Assembly: GCA_017478685.1 (NCBI GenBank)
Contig: JAFVDC010000190.1
Coordinates: forward strand, 1 to 18,060
Direction: 5' to 3'
Length of the DNA: 18,060 nt
From: Bacteroidales bacterium
GTDB lineage: Bacteria; Bacteroidota; Bacteroidia; Bacteroidales; UBA932
In this document: piece by piece, positions 13,910-18,060 of the stretch
Position numbering within the stretch: the first letter of the stretch is position 1
Layout of the letters: each line of letters starts with the position of its first letter
Notes under the pieces: generated by a model
Told to the model about the DNA's origin: nothing
The model's input: the letters and a program-made list of their open reading frames with translations, nothing else
Databases searched by the model: none
Program-made: the position numbers and the translations under genes

Positions 13910-15124
13910 ATGAGAAAACTGATAATTCTTTCGATAAGCTTTTTAGCGGCCGTTTCAGCAGCGGCACAGGATACGGATTCACTGCTCCAGAGGTGGTACA
14001 TGCACCGTCAGGGCAAATCCCAGGCCCCGGATGCCGGGTACAACATGGACTCCGTCAAGTTCACCACAAACGTGCCGGATTCCACTCTCATGCAGCGTCT
14101 TGAGAGCATGCACAGTTTCATCACCCTCCCCTACAACGAGACCGTGAAGAACTATATGGTGCTCTACTCTGAGAAAATGCCGTCCAAGATGGGGCAAATC
14201 CTTTCTCTCAGCGAGTATTACTTCCCCATATTTGAAGAAACGCTTGACCGTTACGGGCTGCCTCTGGAGCTTAAGTACATGGCGGTGATCGAGAGCCATC
14301 TCAACCCCAGGGCCGAATCAGTTTACGGTGCCAAGGGCCTGTGGCAGTTCATGTACCGCACCGGCCTCAGTTACGGACTCAGGGTCAATTCCTACATCGA
14401 CGAACGCATGGACGCGGTGCTTTCCACGGATGCCGCGTGCAGGTACCTCAAGGATGCATACGCAATTTTCGGCAGTTGGCCGCTGGCCATTTCGGCATAT
14501 AACTGCGGCAGCGGAAATGTGAACAAGGCCATAAAAAGGGCCGGCGGAAGCACGGACTATTGGAAGGTTTACGACTACCTCCCCCGTGAAACCAGGGGCT
14601 ATGTCCCTGCCATGGTGGGCGCCATGTATGCGTTCAACTATGCCAAGGAATACGGTATAAGGCCGGATCCCGCCGCCGTGCCGGAGTACGTGGACACCTT
14701 CCACGTGCACACAAACATGCATCTTCGGCAGATAAGCGAGGTCATGGGCATCCCCATGGACGACATCCGTGACCTTAATCCGCAGTATTTCAAGGACTAC
14801 GTGCCCGGAAAGGGCGGCTCCGAGGTCATCCGCCTCCCTTTCAACTACAGCAGCCAGTTCCTCGAGATGCAGGACTCCATAGTCCGTTACAAGGCCGATG
14901 TCCTTCTTGGCGGCAAGATAACCGACGGCCGCGAGGTAGTTAACGGCCGCCCCGTACAGACCTCCGCAGGCACCACCTGGGTATACTACAAGGTCAAATC
15001 CGGCGACACTCTCAGCCACATCGCAAAGAAGTACCACTGCTCCGTTAAGCAGCTCAAATCCTGGAACAACCTCCGCACTGACCGCATTTCCATCGGGCAA
15101 AGGCTGAAGGTTGGGAAGAGGTAG
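13910..15124 (+). CDS. LysM-containing membrane-bound lytic murein transglycosylase (MltD type)
   Basis: Cleaves peptidoglycan glycan strands with formation of 1,6-anhydro ends, acting in the periplasm. The 404-aa protein starts with a signal peptide (LIILSISFLAAVSAAAQ) and has no lipobox cysteine. The SLT domain (about 110-230) shows LPLELKYMAVIESHLNPRAES with catalytic Glu128, then GAKGLWQFM, ISAYNCGSGNVNKAI and PRETRGYVPAMVGA. Two LysM peptidoglycan-binding modules follow: a divergent one at about 262-312 (FHVHTNMHLRQISEVMGIPMDDIRDLNP) and a canonical one at about 358-403 (YKVKSGDTLSHIAKKY). It starts 2 nt after the DUF5683 stop and appears to end the parAB unit. Confidence 0.93.
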   Translation: MRKLIILSISFLAAVSAAAQDTDSLLQRWYMHRQGKSQAPDAGYNMDSVKFTTNVPDSTLMQRLESMHSFITLPYNETVKNYMVLYSEKMPSKMGQILSLSEYYFPIFEETLDRYGLPLELKYMAVIESHLNPRAESVYGAKGLWQFMYRTGLSYGLRVNSYIDERMDAVLSTDAACRYLKDAYAIFGSWPLAISAYNCGSGNVNKAIKRAGGSTDYWKVYDYLPRETRGYVPAMVGAMYAFNYAKEYGIRPDPAAVPEYVDTFHVHTNMHLRQISEVMGIPMDDIRDLNPQYFKDYVPGKGGSEVIRLPFNYSSQFLEMQDSIVRYKADVLLGGKITDGREVVNGRPVQTSAGTTWVYYKVKSGDTLSHIAKKYHCSVKQLKSWNNLRTDRISIGQRLKVGKR

Positions 15125-15136
15125 CATTCTGAGCAG
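15124..15136. repeat. Truncated REP-like fragment at the mltD stop
   Basis: GCATTCTGAGCAG resembles the left half of the full REP-like copy 25 bp further on (CATTCTGAGCGG), but the right half is missing. It begins at the last base of the mltD stop codon. Confidence 0.4.
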
Positions 15137-15148
15137 CACCGTCCTTCT

Positions 15149-15176
15149 TGTCATTCTGAGCGGAGCGAAGAATCTC
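15149..15176. repeat. REP-like element, intergenic copy
   Basis: TGTCATTCTGAGCGG followed by AGCGAAGAATCTC. It contains a short inverted repeat (ATTCT/AGAAT) and is the counterpart of the copy inside ispG. It lies between two convergent genes, a typical location for REP elements. Confidence 0.75.
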
Positions 15177-15183
15177 ATTTCGC

Positions 15184-15375
15184 GGACACCGATTTGCCGT
15201 TGTGGTGTCCGTAAGCCCAAAACTCGATCACTTGGACACGGAATTGTCGTTTTGGTGCCCGGGAGCCCCAAAATTGCCACTTGGACACGGAATGACCGTT
15301 TTGGTGTCCGGAAGCATGAAAATTGACATATCGGACACCAGAAGGAGGTTTTTGTGCCCGAGATAAAAAAGGAGG
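15184..15375. repeat. Degenerate ~50-bp tandem repeat array, four units
   Basis: Units begin with GGACAC at 15184, 15234, 15283 and 15333, a spacing of 50, 49 and 50 bp; the last unit is partial and runs into the terminator stem. Each unit has GGACAC, about 14 nt, then TGGTGTCCG or a close variant, then AAGC-like sequence and an AAAA tract. Units 2 and 3 are most alike. Unit 1 can form a perfect stem (CGGACACC with GGTGTCCG) and unit 3 a 6-bp stem (GGACAC with GTGTCC); units 2 and 4 have a mismatch. With the REP copy and the terminator, this accounts for the whole 315-bp stretch without genes (15125-15439). No coding sequence is supported in it. Confidence 0.75.
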
Positions 15376-15403
15376 TAAACGCCAAAAACATCGTTTACCT
15401 CCT
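15364..15403 (-). terminator. Rho-independent terminator of the surface-lipoprotein gene
   Basis: A perfect 12-bp stem (AGGAGGTAAACG at 15370-15381 and CGTTTACCTCCT at 15392-15403) encloses a 10-nt loop. Read on the minus strand it is followed by TTTTTT, the U tract expected of an intrinsic terminator, about 36 nt past the lipoprotein stop. The plus-strand side lacks a T run, so it probably does not terminate mltD transcripts efficiently. Confidence 0.85.
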
Positions 15404-15439
15404 ACTCGTGTCGGATTAATTATTTAGGAATTCTGAAGA

Positions 15440-17806
15440 TCATTCATCAAATACCGGGTATGCTGGATCACCGGTTCCGGCTTTCCATGGAAGAAGACTA
15501 TATCCACTGGATGTTTCATATACGGCACGGCCAGCATTCAGTAATGTCAGAATAGGTGTTTGTCCAACTTCAGCTGCCGGGTAATCCGTTTCGTTAATTG
15601 TAACAGTCTTGCCCTGCACAAACTCCGTCCCCATTATGTTTGTATATATATGATAGGTGGTAAGCGCAGAGCCAAAACCAGAACAATTCACTCCAACGTT
15701 ATTTGTCTCGGAAGCATAATGTGTTCCCGAGGTAATTGCCATATCATCAGCAGTGGGGCAATACAGCCCTATTGCATTATGCTCTTTCTGCGCAAATTGT
15801 TCACCCCAGAAATAGCAATGCTGCACATTGGACTTGGCAATGGTCATGCCCAATATTCCTCCGCTCAAATATGACTCTCCCCCATTTCCGACATAGGCAT
15901 GCACTTCACCGGAACTGTAGCAGTTATAAACTTCCCCCTTGTATCCGGCAATACCGCCAACACAAGGCTTATAATATCTATAGTCGCTTCCGACATATGT
16001 GGAAGAATAGTTTCTTCCTGATACAGAACCCGTACTGAAACAATTATATATCTTGGCACTATTATTATTTCCCACTATTCCTCCTACTTCTACGCCCAGA
16101 TTCGTACCGGCGGCATTGTCGGCGCTGATTATCCCCGTGTTGAAGCAGTTATAACAACTGTATGCACCCAGTGAAGCGGTAATGCCACCTACCGCAACAG
16201 GTTTGTTTGTGCGGCTACCTGCTGATACACTTCCAGTATTCCCATTATGTTGAGCAGTACTCGAATAGCCGGAGATTCCTCCGACATAGACAGATCCAGT
16301 GCCGTATGATGCGCTTCCCGTGAATGTGATATTACCTGAGTTTGAACATGAGAGCACTCGCCAATTCGTTCGTCCGCATATACCTCCGATATAAGCCGAA
16401 ACGCTATTGCTGCTGTAATTCACTGAAATGTTGCCGGTGTTGCTGCAATCAGTAATATCATATAGGACTCCGGCAATTCCTCCAGCGTAGAGTGTTTTTG
16501 TCCCGCCATTGATGGTAATATCAATGTTATTCACACAGTTTTTTACTATACCGTTGACAGCGGGATAGACAGATGTATAGGCAAGTCCAACGAAGGTGCC
16601 GAAGTGGGTTAGGTTCGCACTTTCCGCGGCCGAAATCGTAACATCTGGGCCTGTAATTGTAAGATTATGTATAGTAGGTGAACCTGAGCGGGTAAGTTCC
16701 GAGAAGAAGCCAGCCTTCTCCGGCGTAGTAGAAAAGTCAAAGCCGCTGCTAAGGGTAATGGTTTTGTCATTGCCATCGAAGTCAATCAACGCTATGCTGC
16801 CAATCGGAACGTGAGGCTTGGTTATCGTGAAATCATTCATTACCTTGAAATACTTGCCATAGAATGTGTTCCCGAGGTCAACGAGTTCCCTCAGCAGATC
16901 AACATCTGCCTCACTGGAAATCTGGTAGGGGTCTTCTTCTGTTCCGGCACCTAAAAGTGATGCTACCGGAGTATCCAGAGTGAGCGTGGTCAGGTTAATT
17001 GTAGATATTTTGCTTCTCTGAACTTCAATAGCACTCTTGGCAGTTTTAAGGCTATACGAAGTATTGTCACTTTTATAAACCTTGATGGAAAGGTTGTTAT
17101 AAGAGCCAGCGGGAACCGGAATCCAAAGATCGTAGCCTGTGGAGAGCATGGTACTTCCGGATACGTTTACCGTCAACTTATTTAAACCTGTTGATACGGC
17201 CTTCCACGCGGTACCGTCAGCTACAATATCAAACGAACCGGCCAGAGGTTCATCGGTAGAAATAACAACTTTTCCCATTGGAATGTCTGATGAACCGCTG
17301 AGGCGTAAGCGGAGCACTCCGAAAAGATTTTTGAACGCCAGATCCGTTGTGGCGCTTTCGGCATACATGGGAAATTCGCTCAGCGTACCGTTTGTGAGTG
17401 TCAACTCAATGGGAGATGAAGTTGTCTTGGTTGTAGTATTGTAGATAGTGTTGGGGTAAAAGGCTGTGTACGGGGCAGAAAGTGAGTAGCCTGAATAGAA
17501 TACTAGATTTGAAGATGTAGATTCTGTTTCTGCACGATATGTAGCTTCATAGCTGCCGCCTTTAACCAAAATCCTGTCCGTAGAAGACCAGACGATATCA
17601 TATGCGCCTTCACCATCATCTTGCAGAGTGGTTTTTGTAGGTTCATAAGACTCTGTATAGGCGTAGAATACAGTCGGGATAACTTCTTCTGTAGTGGGAA
17701 TGACTGGCGTCTCGGGGCTCTCCGGCGCTTCTATTTCCTGGGATGCAATCTTTTCACAGGCTATCAGTGTTGATAAATATGCTATAATTAATAAGCATTT
17801 TTTCAT
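15440..17806 (-). CDS. Surface lipoprotein with fimbrillin-like N-terminus and GLUG-type repeats
   Basis: A 788-aa predicted cell-surface lipoprotein. The start ATG at 17806 gives MKKCLLIIAYLSTLIAC, a good signal peptide with lipobox LIAC and lipidated Cys17, and a GGAGG lies 8 nt upstream; an in-frame ATG at 17821 and TTG at 17824 are less likely starts. Residues about 46-279 resemble the fimbrillin-like fold of Bacteroidales surface lipoproteins (TKTTLQDDGEGAYDIVWSS, APYTAFYPNT, LAFKNLFGVLRLRLSG). From about 286 (GAGTEEDPYQISSEADVDLL) a beta-helix-like region follows. Seven GGI-containing repeats begin near residues 442, 472, 507, 540, 574, 616 and 647, most paired with a CxNTGxIS-like strand. 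This suggests adhesion or matrix binding, but the ligand is unknown. Base composition is lower in GC than in the upstream operons, suggesting accessory or acquired sequence. Confidence 0.88.
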   Translation of the reverse strand: MKKCLLIIAYLSTLIACEKIASQEIEAPESPETPVIPTTEEVIPTVFYAYTESYEPTKTTLQDDGEGAYDIVWSSTDRILVKGGSYEATYRAETESTSSNLVFYSGYSLSAPYTAFYPNTIYNTTTKTTSSPIELTLTNGTLSEFPMYAESATTDLAFKNLFGVLRLRLSGSSDIPMGKVVISTDEPLAGSFDIVADGTAWKAVSTGLNKLTVNVSGSTMLSTGYDLWIPVPAGSYNNLSIKVYKSDNTSYSLKTAKSAIEVQRSKISTINLTTLTLDTPVASLLGAGTEEDPYQISSEADVDLLRELVDLGNTFYGKYFKVMNDFTITKPHVPIGSIALIDFDGNDKTITLSSGFDFSTTPEKAGFFSELTRSGSPTIHNLTITGPDVTISAAESANLTHFGTFVGLAYTSVYPAVNGIVKNCVNNIDITINGGTKTLYAGGIAGVLYDITDCSNTGNISVNYSSNSVSAYIGGICGRTNWRVLSCSNSGNITFTGSASYGTGSVYVGGISGYSSTAQHNGNTGSVSAGSRTNKPVAVGGITASLGAYSCYNCFNTGIISADNAAGTNLGVEVGGIVGNNNSAKIYNCFSTGSVSGRNYSSTYVGSDYRYYKPCVGGIAGYKGEVYNCYSSGEVHAYVGNGGESYLSGGILGMTIAKSNVQHCYFWGEQFAQKEHNAIGLYCPTADDMAITSGTHYASETNNVGVNCSGFGSALTTYHIYTNIMGTEFVQGKTVTINETDYPAAEVGQTPILTLLNAGRAVYETSSGYSLLPWKAGTGDPAYPVFDE

Positions 17807-17820
17807 TTCAGTATCCTCCA

Positions 17821-17973
17821 TCAATTAAAGAAGTCATTCCCATATACATTTCCACTGTTCCCAACTTTTTCGTTAGGACTGGCAGGGTTTAATTGCATTA
17901 CACCGCTACCAGGTGTAATCTCCACCACCTCTGCTTCAGGTGAGAGGTAAACCTCTTTGCGTAGTTTTTCCAT
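17821..17973 (-). CDS. Small 50-aa peptide of unknown function upstream of the lipoprotein
   Basis: A 50-residue ORF from ATG 17973 (MEKLRKEVYLSPEAEVVEIT). The YxSPEAEVVEI pattern followed by a Gly/Asn/Ser-rich tail (NSGNVYGNDFFN) resembles short hypothetical proteins often found next to surface lipoprotein genes in Bacteroidales, from general knowledge. There is no signal peptide, membrane segment or cysteine. It ends 14 nt before the lipoprotein start, so the two are probably co-transcribed. The frame stays open upstream to 18042, but the extra 23 residues overlap the palindrome and look non-coding. No clear promoter motif was found between 17974 and 18028. Function not recognised. Confidence 0.55.
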   Translation of the reverse strand: MEKLRKEVYLSPEAEVVEITPGSGVMQLNPASPNEKVGNSGNVYGNDFFN

Positions 17974-18020
17974 AAGCTTTATTTTTTTTGAGTTTGTTTC
18001 CAGCCCGCAAGTTACTAACG

Positions 18021-18060
18021 ATAAAACACTTAAACACCACATAATTATGTGGTGTTTAAG
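18021..18060 (-). terminator. Perfect 32-bp palindrome at the window edge, probable terminator
   Basis: CTTAAACACCAC (18029-18040), the self-palindromic ATAATTAT, and GTGGTGTTTAAG (18049-18060) form a fully symmetric 32-bp sequence reaching the last base, so it may extend further. Read on the minus strand it is followed by TGTTTTAT, a short T-rich tract, so it may terminate a gene to the right. A protein-binding or recombination site is the alternative. Confidence 0.5.

Noticed and set aside
15184..15375. CRISPR array
   Set aside because: Units are degenerate along their whole length, there are no identical repeats with unique spacers, and no cas genes are nearby.
14318..15391. 357-aa minus-strand open frame across mltD and the repeat patch
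   Set aside because: Shadow; part of it is just the translation of the REP-like element (FFAPLRMT) and the tandem units.
17974..18042. 23-residue N-terminal extension of the small peptide
   Set aside because: It would start within the palindrome and has no family-like sequence; ATG 17973 begins the recognisable part.

Overview
The window looks like a chromosomal segment of a Bacteroidales bacterium, probably a relatively GC-rich gut or rumen lineage. This is inferred from gene content (a Bacteroidetes-type Ig-like lipoprotein, DUF5683, signal peptides ending in AQ, a fimbrillin/GLUG surface lipoprotein) and from promoters of the Bacteroidetes form TTTG-N19-TAnnTTTG. I cannot name the genus from sequence alone. 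Positions 1-15124 are compact housekeeping sequence. Positions from about 15370 to the end are visibly more A+T-rich and look accessory.

Layout: (1) Plus strand, 1-5597: the 3' part of a long RelA/SpoT (p)ppGpp synthetase/hydrolase, an Ig-like lipoprotein, a predicted outer-membrane beta-barrel protein, and ispG of the MEP isoprenoid pathway. These genes overlap and look translationally coupled. (2) Minus strand, 9352 back to 5566: rsfS, ftsH, cdsA, psd, abutting or overlapping by 4 nt. They link ribosome silencing, membrane proteolysis and the start and end of phosphatidylethanolamine synthesis. The psd tail overlaps the ispG tail. (3) Plus strand, 9551-15124: a degenerate PriA homologue, parA, parB, a DUF5683 membrane protein and a LysM lytic transglycosylase of the MltD type. 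This is a chromosome-segregation and cell-wall cluster. (4) 15125-15439: a non-coding repeat patch with a REP-like element, four degenerate ~50-bp tandem units and a terminator hairpin. (5) Minus strand, 17973 back to 15440: a 50-aa peptide gene and a large surface lipoprotein with an N-terminal fimbrillin-like part and seven GLUG-type repeats. A perfect 32-bp palindrome ends the window.

The most unusual points are as follows. The PriA-like protein keeps the PriA N- and C-terminal signatures but has lost the NTPase motifs and the zinc-binding cysteines, and it sits behind two 16-bp inverted repeats 21 bp apart. IspG has the Bacteroidetes/plant-type C-terminal domain but almost none of the usual insert domain, and a REP-like repeat is read in frame exactly at that junction. 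The ~50-bp hairpin array after mltD has no obvious known identity. GTGGAAC half-sites before parA and a parS-like site inside ftsH suggest local ParB sites. No RNA genes, complete mobile elements or CRISPR arrays were seen.
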